A stretch of DNA of 64,000 bases from assembly GCA_951812575.1 (NCBI GenBank), contig OX638322.1, positions 3,414,501-3,478,500 of the forward strand. The letters run 5' to 3'. This DNA comes from Candidatus Binatia bacterium (lineage in GTDB: Bacteria > Desulfobacterota > Binatia > Bin18). This document shows, piece by piece, positions 44,732 to 54,237 of this stretch. Below the pieces are notes generated by a model. The model saw only the letters and a program-made list of their open reading frames with translations, did no database searches and had not been told where the DNA came from. The first letter of the stretch is position 1, and each line of letters starts with the position of its first letter. A program made the position numbers and the translations under genes.

Positions 44732-45147
44732 TGACAACGGCAATAGCAAAGGCCCTGCCTGTTCCGACCGGCGAAACGCAACCGTTCTGGGAAGGCTGTC
44801 GGAATCATGAGTTGCGCATACAGCAGTGTGGCGCCTGTGGCCACTACCAATTTTATCCGCGTCTCTATTGTACGGCCTGCATGAGCGAGCAAGTCGAATG
44901 GGTGCGGGCGTCCGGCCGCGGAACGGTATTATCGTTTACCGTTGTCTATCGTCCGGTGACCAAAGCGTTTACCGAGGATGTGCCCTATGTCGTGGCGCTT
45001 GTCACCCTGGAGGAAGGGCCACAACTGATGAGTAATATTATCGAGTGTGACCCTGAGCAAGTGGCGATTGGTATGCCGGTCGAGAGCGTTTTTGAGGACT
45101 GGTCAGAGGACATCGCGGTGCTGAAGTTCCGGCCGGTTCTGGCATAA
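44728..45147 (+). CDS. Zn-ribbon OB-fold protein (DUF35)
   Basis: A protein of about 139 residues. The zinc ribbon QQCGACGHYQFYPRLYCTAC holds two CxxC pairs, followed by the OB-fold GRGTVLSFTVVYRPVT and PYVVALVTLEEGPQL. DUF35 proteins partner with thiolase-like enzymes in acyl-CoA and steroid metabolism. ATGs at 44728 and 44731 are both possible behind AAGGAGG; the first overlaps the thiolase stop (ATGA), implying coupling. Confidence 0.93.
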   Translation: MMTTAIAKALPVPTGETQPFWEGCRNHELRIQQCGACGHYQFYPRLYCTACMSEQVEWVRASGRGTVLSFTVVYRPVTKAFTEDVPYVVALVTLEEGPQLMSNIIECDPEQVAIGMPVESVFEDWSEDIAVLKFRPVLA

Positions 45148-45162
45148 GTGTAGAGGTTACGC

Positions 45163-46653
45163 ATGCACTACGACATCGTTATTCGGAACGGAACGATTAT
45201 CGATGGCACTGGTCAACTCGGTGTGCAGGCAGATATTGGGGTCCGGGGCGATCGGATCGTCGCTGTTGGCAGCCTGAGTGGTGATGCGGGCCAGTCGATT
45301 GACGCAACGGGTCGTGTGGTTACCCCTGGTTTTATCGATGTCCACTCCCACGATGACTTTGCTCTGCTTGATCGTCCGCTGTGCGATTTCAAGATTCTGC
45401 AGGGCGTCACGACTGAGGTCATAGGCAACTGCGGCTTTGGGGCCGCTCCGGCAAATGATGCCTATCGCAACTTTTTACGGAGTTTTGGGCCGCTCTTGTT
45501 CGGTCCGCTGGGCGACTTTTCGTGGGAGACCACGGCTGAGTTTTATCATGCGCTCGAATCCCGACCAGCCGCCGTCAATGTGGCCTGTCTCATTCCTCAC
45601 GCAGCCGTTCGGTACGGAGCGTTATCTGATGAAAAGCGGGAGCCTGACGCTCAGGATGTTGGGCGCATGCAGGCTCTTGTCCAAGAAGGGATGGAAGCCG
45701 GGGCGGCTGGCATGTCAACCGGCCTATTCTACGCGCCTGGCCGTTATGCTCAGACAGAAGAAGTGATCGCCTTGGCAAAGGTCGTGGCCGCATACCATGG
45801 TGTCTATGCGACGCATATGCGCGATGAAGCCGATCATCTGCTCGACTCCATTCAGGAAACGATCCGCATTGGTGAAGAGTCCGGCGCGGGGGTCCAGATT
45901 TCCCATCACAAAGCGATGGGTCGAAAGAATTGGGGCAAAGTGCGAGACTCTTTGGCCCTGGTGGAGCAAGCGCGGGCGCGCGGTCTCGATATTTCTTCTG
46001 ACGCCTACCCGTATACCGCAGGCAGTACGACGCTGGCGGCGCTCGTCCAGGGTGGTGTGATTGAACGCGCCGCTCCGAGCGATGTCTTGATTGCCTCAAC
46101 GCCCGTCAAGCATGAGTATGAAGGCAAGACCTTGGAAGACATCTGCCAACTGACGGGAAAGTCCCTCCAGCAAACTGTGGCTGAGCTTATTGCCGGAGAA
46201 GGAGAAAGTACGGTCGCTGTTATTTTTGGGATGGATGAGGCAGATGTCCGTCGCGTTTTAGCGCACCCTACAACCATGATCGGCTCTGATGGTATTCCGT
46301 CTGTTGCGGGTAAGCCGCATCCTCGTCTGTACGGCACGTTTGCCTGTGTCCTGGGGAAATACGTCCGGGACACACAACTACTGACGCTAGAAGAAGCGGT
46401 TCATCGGATGACTGGCTTCCCCGCACAAAAATTCTGCCTTCGAGACCGTGGTCTCATTTGTGACGGTTCCTATGCAGACCTTGTCATCTTTGATCCCCAG
46501 ACGGTTGCCGATGTTGGGACCTATCAAGAACCGCGCCGTCATCCTCCCGGTATTCACTCGGTTATTGTGAACGGGATAGTCACCATAGAGCAGGGTCGTC
46601 ACCGCGGGACCCGCAACGGACGCCTCCTCCGGCATGATGCTGCCGGAGTTTGA
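45163..46653 (+). CDS. N-acyl-D-amino-acid deacylase family amidohydrolase
   Basis: A 496-residue amidohydrolase. It has VTPGFIDVHSHDDFALLDRP, in which HSHDD provides metal ligands, EVIGNCGFGAAP with the conserved Cys, the later YATHMRDEADHLLDSI and ISHHKAMGRKNWGKV, and the C-terminal DLVIFDP. These match D-aminoacylase or N-acyl-D-glutamate deacylase. The substrate is not readable. It lies 15 bp after the DUF35 gene and likely shares its transcript. Confidence 0.9.
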   Translation: MHYDIVIRNGTIIDGTGQLGVQADIGVRGDRIVAVGSLSGDAGQSIDATGRVVTPGFIDVHSHDDFALLDRPLCDFKILQGVTTEVIGNCGFGAAPANDAYRNFLRSFGPLLFGPLGDFSWETTAEFYHALESRPAAVNVACLIPHAAVRYGALSDEKREPDAQDVGRMQALVQEGMEAGAAGMSTGLFYAPGRYAQTEEVIALAKVVAAYHGVYATHMRDEADHLLDSIQETIRIGEESGAGVQISHHKAMGRKNWGKVRDSLALVEQARARGLDISSDAYPYTAGSTTLAALVQGGVIERAAPSDVLIASTPVKHEYEGKTLEDICQLTGKSLQQTVAELIAGEGESTVAVIFGMDEADVRRVLAHPTTMIGSDGIPSVAGKPHPRLYGTFACVLGKYVRDTQLLTLEEAVHRMTGFPAQKFCLRDRGLICDGSYADLVIFDPQTVADVGTYQEPRRHPPGIHSVIVNGIVTIEQGRHRGTRNGRLLRHDAAGV

Positions 46654-46680
46654 AAACGAAAGTGTAGAACCAGGGTGTCT

Positions 46681-47166
46681 TTAGATCATGTCCTCTGCCA
46701 CCGGCCGAAATCCTTCCAGTTCGGCCAGGCGGCCCTGTCGCAAGACCTGCACCACCCACTGATGCCCTTCTCGTGCCTCCTGGCGTTCCTTCCATTGCAG
46801 CCCGTATACGGCCTGGGCTTCCTCGGCCACTTCCTGGTCCGCTGCGTGTACGGCATACACGGCGGTTCCAAACTGCATGCCGCCCTGCTTCTTTGCCTGG
46901 CGAACGAGATAGGGTGGGTAGCGCTGCGTTGACACCACATAATGATGATCGTCGTGGGTGACCTGCTCTTCCCATCCAGCCGGCTGCCACAGGGGACTAA
47001 AACCGTAATACCAGCCTGACAGGCCGCTGGCGAACAGGAGCACGAGGCTGCCGAGAACCATGACCGCCCCAAACGGGGAGTTATACATCCAGGCGAGGCC
47101 GCCGAAAAACAAACCTGCGAGTCCGGTGACAACACCGGTATGAGCAAGAATGGTAATGAGTCGCAC
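46681..47166 (-). CDS. Hypothetical membrane protein
   Basis: A protein of about 161 residues with two N-terminal transmembrane helices (ILAHTGVVTGLAGLFFGGLAW and FGAVMVLGSLVLLFASGLSG). The soluble part has HYVVSTQRYPPYLVRQ. I do not recognise it. A GTG at 47166, preceded by AAAGGA, is chosen over the longer frame start at 47250. The 230 bp from there to yebC hold no gene that I can support. Confidence 0.5.
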   Translation of the reverse strand: MRLITILAHTGVVTGLAGLFFGGLAWMYNSPFGAVMVLGSLVLLFASGLSGWYYGFSPLWQPAGWEEQVTHDDHHYVVSTQRYPPYLVRQAKKQGGMQFGTAVYAVHAADQEVAEEAQAVYGLQWKERQEAREGHQWVVQVLRQGRLAELEGFRPVAEDMI

Positions 47167-47399
47167 TCGGAATGTCCTTTCCCCAAGGGGAGCGAGTCTC
47201 CGCGAGGCTCGGGTGTATCGTGTTTTTTCGTCCCCGGCCACTCCCCTCATGGAGTCCGGCTACACTGGGAGGAGCTGAAAGTCTAATTATTGCGGGGCTT
47301 TACTGTATCAGAGCGGAGACATCAATAGGGCGCTCGTGCGTTTACTCTCCCCCAGAAGTATGTTACCCATAACCGCAAGTCTGACGCGAGGAGACGGTC

Positions 47400-48152
47400 A
47401 TGTCCGGCCATTCCAAATGGAGCACCATTAAGCATAAGAAGGCAGTCAAGGATGCCCGTCGGGGCAAGATGTTCACAAAATTGATTAAAGACCTCTCGAT
47501 CGCGGCCCGGATGGGTGGGAGCGATCCATCCGCAAACCCACGCCTGCGCACAGCCATAGCCGCGGCAAAGGCGGCCAGTATGCCAGGCGATACCATAGAC
47601 CGGGCGGTGAAAAAAGGCGCTGGAGAGCTTGAGGGCGTCAGCTATGAAGAGGTGACCTACGAGGGGCATGCGCCAGGCGGAGCGGCCATTATGCTGCAGA
47701 CGCTGACGGACAATAAAAATCGAACAGTTTCCGAAGTGCGCCATCTGTTCACCAAAAGTGGAGGGAGCTTGGGCCAGCCTAACTCCGTTGCCTGGATGTT
47801 CACCCACAAGGGCATTATTACCATAGAAAAAGACCAGGCTGAGGAAGATCAACTCATGGAGATTGCCCTTGACGCCGGGGCGGAAGATGTCACAACGGGC
47901 GATGAGATGTTTGAGATTGTGACCGCTCCTGATGACCTCGAAGACGTGCGGCAGGCGCTCGAAAACGCCAATATTGGGACGGTGTCCGTTGAAGCAACGA
48001 TGGTACCCCAAAACACGGTCAGCCTCTCCGGTAAGGAGGCTGAACAAACCTTACGTCTGCTCGACGCCCTCCAGGAGCTTGACGATGTCCAAACCGTTTC
48101 CGCGAATGTCGAAATTGCTGAAGAGGAGATGGAACGACTCAGTGCGGCCTAA
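47400..48152 (+). CDS. yebC: YebC/PmpR (TACO1) family protein
   Basis: A 250-residue protein with the near-invariant N-terminus SGHSKWSTIKHKKAVKDARRG, then GGSDPSANPRLR and EGHAPGGAAIMLQTLTDN. The family is annotated as DNA-binding regulators, and recent work points to a role in relieving ribosome stalling. GAGGAGACGGTC precedes the ATG. It leads the ruvCAB genes, a conserved arrangement. Confidence 0.96.
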   Translation: MSGHSKWSTIKHKKAVKDARRGKMFTKLIKDLSIAARMGGSDPSANPRLRTAIAAAKAASMPGDTIDRAVKKGAGELEGVSYEEVTYEGHAPGGAAIMLQTLTDNKNRTVSEVRHLFTKSGGSLGQPNSVAWMFTHKGIITIEKDQAEEDQLMEIALDAGAEDVTTGDEMFEIVTAPDDLEDVRQALENANIGTVSVEATMVPQNTVSLSGKEAEQTLRLLDALQELDDVQTVSANVEIAEEEMERLSAA

Positions 48153-48200
48153 GGAAGGAAGGAAAAGGCTATCGACTCTCGCAACGCTCAGACTCCACTG

Positions 48201-48815
48201 CGCGTGTTGGGGATAGACCCTGGCACGCTGCGGACCGGATGGGGTGTCATTGAGAAGACGCGCCGGACGCTGATCTTTTGTGCCGGCGATGTCGTCTCTG
48301 TCAAAGGCTTCCGCTCCCTGCCCGAACGCCTGCGTCTCATCTATGAAGCGCTTGTGACGGTGATTGACCGCTGGACTCCCCACGTCTTGAGTCTTGAAAA
48401 AGCCTTTGTGGCCCATAACGTCCAGAGCGCTCTGCGCCTCGGCGAGGCGCGGGGCGTCGTACTCCTGGCCGCGGCCCAAGCCGGTCTGCGGATTGCCGAG
48501 TATAATCCCACGGAAATTAAGACGGCGGTGACCGGGTATGGCCGGGCCGGGAAAATACAGGTCCAAAAAGCGGTCTTTTCCCAATTGCGCCATCCAGACG
48601 GAGAGGCGGGGGTCTTTCCGTCAAGCCAGGATGCGACGGATGCGCTCGCGGCGGCCATTTGTTACTGTAGCGCTGCCCGCATGCCCGATATGCTCCGCCA
48701 GGCTGGTGCTCAGCCACGGCGGTCTGGGGGCAGGAAGGCTCGCTCTTTGCGCGACGTCTTTACTGAACAGACGGTCGCTCAGATGCTCGCCGCAGACCCG
48801 AAAAAGCATCGGTAA
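48201..48815 (+). CDS. ruvC: Holliday junction resolvase RuvC
   Basis: A protein of about 205 residues with the four catalytic acids in LGIDPGT, LEKAFV and the DATDALA segment (two Asp). RuvC cuts Holliday junctions held by RuvAB. The start is unclear: a strong AAGGAAGGAAGG box at 48151 precedes only an ATC at 48171, in frame, while the nearest ordinary starts are GTG 48201 and TTG 48204. The family often begins a few residues before RVLGIDPG, so initiation at 48171 is possible. The tail after residue 165 is basic and longer than in E. coli. Confidence 0.9.
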   Translation, partial: RVLGIDPGTLRTGWGVIEKTRRTLIFCAGDVVSVKGFRSLPERLRLIYEALVTVIDRWTPHVLSLEKAFVAHNVQSALRLGEARGVVLLAAAQAGLRIAEYNPTEIKTAVTGYGRAGKIQVQKAVFSQLRHPDGEAGVFPSSQDATDALAAAICYCSAARMPDMLRQAGAQPRRSGGRKARSLRDVFTEQTVAQMLAADPKKHR

Positions 48816-48836
48816 CAGCTCGCACGGCAACAGCTT

Positions 48837-49424
48837 ATGATTGCGCGCCTCCACGGAGTGCTCCACGAAAAGACCCCTGAGCAGCTCATTGTCGACGTTG
48901 GCGGGGTCGGCTATCAGGTATTGGTGTCGTTACAAACCTTCTATCATCTACCAGGAGTCGGGGAACCGGTCAGCTTGCTCATCCATACCCATGCGCGGGA
49001 AGACGCCCTCCAACTGTTCGGCTTTCTGGAAGAAAAAGAGAAGTCGTATTTTCTGCTGCTGCGCGGCGTGAGCGGCATCGGCCCGCGCCTGGCCCTGAAT
49101 ATTCTGTCGGGTATTCCGGTTGATGAGCTGGAGAATGCGCTGCATACGCGCGATGTGACACGCTTGGTTGCGACTCCAGGCGTTGGAAAAAAGACGGCGG
49201 AACGTCTGGTTGTCGAACTCCAGGAGAAAGTTGGCGCCAGTGAAGTACAGAATGGGACTCCGATGGCAACGCCCAGTCCACTCTCGACCGAAGCGACCTC
49301 TGCTCTGGTGAATCTAGGCTATCGGCAGGCACAAGCCGAGAAGACCGTGCGTGCGGTTGTCCGGGATGGACACACGATTATTGCCGATGTGATCCGAGAA
49401 TCGTTACGGAGGCTCAGCACATGA
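48837..49424 (+). CDS. ruvA: Holliday junction branch-migration protein RuvA
   Basis: A 195-residue protein. The N-terminal OB-fold ([27 protein letters not shown]) and the tandem helix-hairpin-helix motifs ([17 protein letters not shown] and [19 protein letters not shown]) are intact. A C-terminal domain contacts RuvB ([19 protein letters not shown]). RuvA tetramers bind the junction and load RuvB. The stop overlaps the ruvB start by 4 bp. Confidence 0.97.
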   Translation: MIARLHGVLHEKTPEQLIVDVGGVGYQVLVSLQTFYHLPGVGEPVSLLIHTHAREDALQLFGFLEEKEKSYFLLLRGVSGIGPRLALNILSGIPVDELENALHTRDVTRLVATPGVGKKTAERLVVELQEKVGASEVQNGTPMATPSPLSTEATSALVNLGYRQAQAEKTVRAVVRDGHTIIADVIRESLRRLST

Positions 49425-50533
49425 GCCGCACCGCGAAAGACATGCCGAAAGAGACGCACGGCAATGCGGATGGTCCGGGGCGTGACGTGCTGAATCCCCA
49501 TATGTCGTCGCTGGACGCTCTGTCGGACGGCGAGACTGCCTGGCCTGATGAGCCACGTGTCGAGGGCTCGCTCCGCCCACGCAGTCTTGAAGAATACATC
49601 GGACAGGAAGGCACGAAGCAGAATCTTGCAATCGCCATTGAGGCGGCCAAGCAACGGGCTGACGTTCTTGACCACCTGCTCTTCTGTGGTCCGCCCGGAT
49701 TAGGAAAAACATCCCTGGCGCATATTATCGCGCGTGAAATGGATGTCACGATTCGGGCCACTACCGGCCCGGTGATTGAGCGACCCGGCGACTTGGCCGC
49801 TATTCTGACCAACCTGGAAGAGGGCGACGTACTCTTCATTGACGAGATCCATCGACTCAATCACGTGGTTGAGGAGTTTTTGTATCCGGCAATGGAGGAC
49901 TTTGAACTGGACCTCGTTGTTGGCCAGGGACCGTCAGCCCGAACGGTCAAGTTGCCCCTGAAGCACTTCACCTTAGTTGGTGCCACCACCCGTGCCGGAC
50001 TCTTGACCTCACCGCTCCGAGACCGTTTCGGGTCAACCTTTCGCCTGGATTTTTACCAGGTGGCCGAGTTGGAACAGATCATTCGTCGATCAGCCTCAAT
50101 TCTTGAGATTGAGGTCGACCCGGGCGGAACCGCAGCAATCGCGCGTCGCTCACGGGGAACCCCTCGCATTGCCAACCGCTTACTCCGACGGGTACGCGAC
50201 TATGCCCAAGTGAAGAAAGAGCCGGTTGTGACGCAAGCAGTGGCCCATGCCGCCCTGACGCTAGTTGAAGTGGATGAGGCCGGATTTGACAAAATGGACC
50301 TGGCGATTCTGCGAACGATTATCGAGAAATTTAACGGTGGACCGGTCGGTGTCGAGACCATAGCCGCGGCCATTGGTGAAGAGAAGAGCACCATCGAAGA
50401 CGTGTACGAGCCCTATCTCTTGCAGGAGGGGTTTTTGCAGCGTACACCGCGGGGACGGCTGGCTACCCTCAATGCCTACCAGCATTTGCATATTGACCCA
50501 CCCGGGAAAAAAGAACAGGGCGATTTGTTCTAG
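49421..50533 (+). CDS. ruvB: Holliday junction helicase RuvB
   Basis: A 370-residue AAA+ motor. It has [25 protein letters not shown], Walker [14 protein letters not shown], Walker [27 protein letters not shown] and the winged-helix [15 protein letters not shown]. It drives branch migration with RuvA. The first about 45 residues are an extension of low similarity. It is translationally coupled to ruvA (ATGA). Confidence 0.97.
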   Translation: MSRTAKDMPKETHGNADGPGRDVLNPHMSSLDALSDGETAWPDEPRVEGSLRPRSLEEYIGQEGTKQNLAIAIEAAKQRADVLDHLLFCGPPGLGKTSLAHIIAREMDVTIRATTGPVIERPGDLAAILTNLEEGDVLFIDEIHRLNHVVEEFLYPAMEDFELDLVVGQGPSARTVKLPLKHFTLVGATTRAGLLTSPLRDRFGSTFRLDFYQVAELEQIIRRSASILEIEVDPGGTAAIARRSRGTPRIANRLLRRVRDYAQVKKEPVVTQAVAHAALTLVEVDEAGFDKMDLAILRTIIEKFNGGPVGVETIAAAIGEEKSTIEDVYEPYLLQEGFLQRTPRGRLATLNAYQHLHIDPPGKKEQGDLF

Positions 50534-50624
50534 CGCCAGCGGCCCAAACGGAGAATGGTAGAACTCTGATGATGATGGTATATCTTCATTGTTTTTATCG
50601 CTGACATGAGCAGGGCGAGAGAGC

Positions 50625-52904
50625 ATGGAAGCCCCGGTCCACGAAAATCGCTTGGAGGAGCATAAACGTCGCCAGTTCTGGGAGATCGCTGTCATCATCG
50701 CGGCAGCACTGGGCGTCTTTTTGTTTGCCTTTCTCCAGAGCCGCTCGCCACAACTCAGCGACGGCGAAAGTCTGATCAGCAATATTATTTTTATTCTGCT
50801 GATCAATCTCAATATCATCCTCCTCGTTTTGCTGGTTTTCCTGGTTGGTCGGAACCTGCTGAAGCTGTTCTACGAGCGCCGTCGGAAGCTGCCCGGCGCA
50901 CACCTCCGCTCTCGACTCGTTCTGGCTTTTTTAGGTATTTCTCTTTTCCCGGCAGTACTCTTGTTCCTTATCGGAATCGGTTTTCTGACGAAATCGATCG
51001 AGAATTGGTTTGCCCTGCGTGTTGAGCGCTCGTTAAGCAGCTCGCTTGAGGTCGTTGACGGCGTCTATGCACGTCTTGCTGATGAGACCCTGACGCACGC
51101 GCGGACAATCGCTCGGACGATTATCGCCCAAGACCTCCTTGAGCCGACGCACTATGAGAGGTTGCAATCCCGCATGAACAGCGAGCAGCACGAACGTGGC
51201 CTGACCCAACTCGTCGTGTACTCCGCCGCGCTCACCCTTGTGGCCAATGCGCCGGAGACGAGCGGGGCGCTGACGGCTCCCCAACTCGACGAACCCCTCT
51301 TGGAACGGGTCCGGTCTGAGACCGAAGAGGTCCGGCAAATCGTGACGCTGGAGCAGGCCGAGTTGGTGTACGGAGGTGTTCCTGTCATCATTGGAGAACA
51401 CCTGGTCGGTGTTGTTGTGGCCGGCACCCAGGTTCCTGCGAACATCGTTAGACAAGGGCTGCAGGTGGTCGAAGCGTTGGGCGAGTATCGCCAACTCAGG
51501 ATATTGAAGCAGCCAATCAAGAACAATTATGTGATTACGATGGTCCTGGTCACTCTGGTTGTCATCTTCTCGGCGATCTGGGTGGGTGTCTATCTGGCGA
51601 AAAAAATTACCGTTCCCCTCCAGCAATTATCGGCCGCCACCCGGGAGGTCGCTCAGGGTCACTGGGCGCATCGGATTGAGGGAGAGGGAGAGGATGAGAT
51701 CGGAACGCTCGTTTCCGCCTTCAATCGGATGACCGTCGACCTCCAGCAGAGTCACCAGGAACTTGAGGCCCGGCGTCGCTATATGGAGATCCTGCTCGGG
51801 AATATCAACGCCGGCGTCGTCTCGTTCGATCGGGATGGTCGGCTCTCCACCCTGAATCGGGCGGCGGAACAGTTGCTGGGTTTGCACGCCGAGAGCGTTA
51901 TTGGGCAGGCCTATCGTGATATTTTCTCCGCAAGTGAGTTCCGGGAAGTGCAGCGCATTGTTCATGAACTCCTTCTTGGGCAAAACGGCACCGGGAACGA
52001 TGCCGGTCAAGAACAGCAAGGCCAGCTCCGTTTGGATCGCGATGGACACGTCCACTCCCTCTTAATAACGGGCACCTCTCTGCCTGACGACCGTGGTCAT
52101 GCGCTCGGGGTGTTATGCTTTTTTGAGGATGTCACGCAGATCGTCCAAGTCGAACGGATGGAAGCTTGGCGTGAAGTTGCCCGTCGGATTGCACATGAAA
52201 TCAAAAATCCGCTGACACCGATTCAGCTTGCGGCGCAGCGCCTCCAGCGCCGGTTTGGTCCCCAGATTACGGACGGGAACGAAGTGTTTGACGAGTGTGT
52301 GCAGAGCATTGCGCATGAAGTCGACGCGATTAAAAAACTTGTCAACGAATTTTCCACGTTTGCCCGTCTGTCGGCTGGAAAGCAGAGTCTGCATGACCTG
52401 AACGCCTTGGCACAGGAGACCATTGTTCTGATCGCCGAAGCCTACCGCGAGCTGGACGTTGTCTTTATGCCGGACCACTCCCTCCCGTTGTTCGAGCTTG
52501 ACCGCGAGGGGATGCGCCGCGTCCTGCGTAATCTGTTGGACAATGCCGTTGTCGCCTGCCGAGAAGGGACGGCTGGGCCTCCGGGCCGTATCGAAGTCAC
52601 AACGAGCTATTTACGCCCGCTCGGCATTGCGCGTATCGAAGTCGCTGATAATGGCTGTGGGATCCCGCCGGACATAAAGGAGCGATTGTTTGAGCCGTAT
52701 TTTTCAACCAAAAAGGACGGGACCGGGCTCGGGCTGGCCATTGTTGCCACCGTGGTGGCGGACCATCAGGCCTTTATCCGAGTACGAGACAATCCGCCAC
52801 GAGGCAGTCGGTTCGTTATTGAGATGCCTGTGCGCGGGAGTGCTCGTCGGACAGAGATGCTGCGCGAGAAGCCCTCGTCACCGTCCATTGAAGACGCAGC
52901 GTGA
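50625..52904 (+). CDS. NtrY-like sensor histidine kinase
   Basis: A 759-residue membrane kinase. Three hydrophobic helices lie in the first 118 residues and a fourth near 300-323, bracketing a periplasmic sensor. A HAMP domain (about 320-375, VPLQQLSAATREVAQGHW), a PAS domain (about 390-500), a HisKA site with the phospho-histidine in ARRIAHEIKNPLTPIQLAAQ, and an ATPase with VADNGCGIPPDIKERLFEPYF and GTGLGLAI follow. This matches NtrY. In place of an NtrX gene the next gene, 18 bp away, encodes a receiver fused to LpxC. GAGCAGGGCGAGAGAGC precedes the ATG. Confidence 0.92.
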   Translation: MEAPVHENRLEEHKRRQFWEIAVIIAAALGVFLFAFLQSRSPQLSDGESLISNIIFILLINLNIILLVLLVFLVGRNLLKLFYERRRKLPGAHLRSRLVLAFLGISLFPAVLLFLIGIGFLTKSIENWFALRVERSLSSSLEVVDGVYARLADETLTHARTIARTIIAQDLLEPTHYERLQSRMNSEQHERGLTQLVVYSAALTLVANAPETSGALTAPQLDEPLLERVRSETEEVRQIVTLEQAELVYGGVPVIIGEHLVGVVVAGTQVPANIVRQGLQVVEALGEYRQLRILKQPIKNNYVITMVLVTLVVIFSAIWVGVYLAKKITVPLQQLSAATREVAQGHWAHRIEGEGEDEIGTLVSAFNRMTVDLQQSHQELEARRRYMEILLGNINAGVVSFDRDGRLSTLNRAAEQLLGLHAESVIGQAYRDIFSASEFREVQRIVHELLLGQNGTGNDAGQEQQGQLRLDRDGHVHSLLITGTSLPDDRGHALGVLCFFEDVTQIVQVERMEAWREVARRIAHEIKNPLTPIQLAAQRLQRRFGPQITDGNEVFDECVQSIAHEVDAIKKLVNEFSTFARLSAGKQSLHDLNALAQETIVLIAEAYRELDVVFMPDHSLPLFELDREGMRRVLRNLLDNAVVACREGTAGPPGRIEVTTSYLRPLGIARIEVADNGCGIPPDIKERLFEPYFSTKKDGTGLGLAIVATVVADHQAFIRVRDNPPRGSRFVIEMPVRGSARRTEMLREKPSSPSIEDAA

Positions 52905-52922
52905 GGCAGGGGAGGGACGTCT

Positions 52923-54233
52923 ATGGAAGCGCCGATCCTAATCGTGGATGACGAAGAAAAAATCCGGACGATGTTACGTGGAGTTTTGCAAGATGAGGGG
53001 TTCCGTACGCTTGAGGCGGACTCGGGTGAAAACGTTCTTGACTTAGTCGCTACGTGGCAGCCGTGTCTGGTCCTCCTCGATATCTGGATGCCGCACGTTG
53101 ATGGGATCGCTCTGCTCGAACAACTCCAGTCTCGGGAGCCTGAACTGCCGATCATTGTGATCTCCGGTCATGGAACGATCGAAACAGCCGTCCGCGCCAC
53201 AAAACTTGGAGCAGCAGATTTCCTCGAAAAGCCCTTCTCGCTGGATACCTTACTCCGTTCGGTCTACCGTGCCCTGGGAACAGAGCCGAATCAGCCTGCC
53301 GCTACCCAGATAGCCGTCACTGCGACTGATACGGACTTCCCCGCCGCGCACACGACGCGAAAAATCCCGGCCCGGACCATTCGTCAGAGTGTGGTCGTGC
53401 ATGGCCGGGGGCTCCACTCGGGGGTGCGCACGGGGATTATTTTCCATCCCTTGCCGCCGGGTAGCGGCATTGTTTTCGGGCCCTTGTCCTCAGACGTCCT
53501 GATTCCGGCCACGGTCGAGTATGTCCAGTCGACCGGCTATGCAACCAGCCTGTATCGGGAGGGAGCGGGGGTGAAAACGGTTGAACATCTGCTCTCGGCC
53601 CTGCACGGCTATGGCATCACCAATCTGCTCATCAAAATGCAGGGTGAGGTTCCTATTCTCGACGGGTCGGCGCTGGAATTCTGTCAATTGCTCGACAGTG
53701 CCGGCATTGTTGAACAAGACGAAAATGTAGAGGCCTTGAGCGTAGACCGGACCTATCAGGTCGGTGACCACAGCGCGGGGAAATTCCTCCGCATTGAGCC
53801 CTCGGAGCAGCTTGAGATCGGCTACTGTCTGGAATATCCAGAGCCAGTTGGGAGACAGGAGTTTCACTACGTTCAGCGTGATGCCGACAGCTATCGTGAG
53901 ACGATCGCGCCGGCGCGGACCTTCGGTTTTCTTAAGGAGATTGAAGCGCTTGAAGAGATGGGTCTTGCCAATGGTGGCCGGCTGAATAACTGCCTCGTGA
54001 TTGGCGAGCAAGGAATCATCAATCCGCCGCTTCGCTTCGAGGATGAGCTTGTCCGCCACAAAATTCTTGATCTGCTCGGCGATCTCTACCTCTTAGGACA
54101 ACCTATCCGTGGCAAAGTGACTGCCTACCGGACGGGACACAGCGACAATATTGCCCTGCTGAGGGCAATCCGAGAAGAGCAGGCTCCGCGCGTGCCAGAG
54201 CCGGCGTCAAAGACCGCCTCGGCTCTCCAGTGA
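52923..54233 (+). CDS. lpxC: Response-regulator receiver fused to LpxC deacetylase
   Basis: A 436-residue fusion. Residues 1-120 form a CheY-type receiver with the acid pair D9/D10, phospho-acceptor D53 in LLDIWMP, and K103. From about 149 follows a complete LpxC: RQSVVVHGRGLHSG, E221/H222 in KTVEHLLSAL, ARTFGFLKEIE, H379 and D383 in HKILDLLGD, and H406 in GHSDN. LpxC is the committed zinc-dependent deacetylase of lipid A synthesis. The receiver replaces the sigma-54 AAA+ and DNA-binding parts of NtrX. The linker (about 121-148) is Ala/Thr-rich. Next to the NtrY-like kinase, it suggests phosphorylation-controlled lipid A synthesis (inference). Confidence 0.95.
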   Translation: MEAPILIVDDEEKIRTMLRGVLQDEGFRTLEADSGENVLDLVATWQPCLVLLDIWMPHVDGIALLEQLQSREPELPIIVISGHGTIETAVRATKLGAADFLEKPFSLDTLLRSVYRALGTEPNQPAATQIAVTATDTDFPAAHTTRKIPARTIRQSVVVHGRGLHSGVRTGIIFHPLPPGSGIVFGPLSSDVLIPATVEYVQSTGYATSLYREGAGVKTVEHLLSALHGYGITNLLIKMQGEVPILDGSALEFCQLLDSAGIVEQDENVEALSVDRTYQVGDHSAGKFLRIEPSEQLEIGYCLEYPEPVGRQEFHYVQRDADSYRETIAPARTFGFLKEIEALEEMGLANGGRLNNCLVIGEQGIINPPLRFEDELVRHKILDLLGDLYLLGQPIRGKVTAYRTGHSDNIALLRAIREEQAPRVPEPASKTASALQ

Positions 54234-54237
54234 TCCG

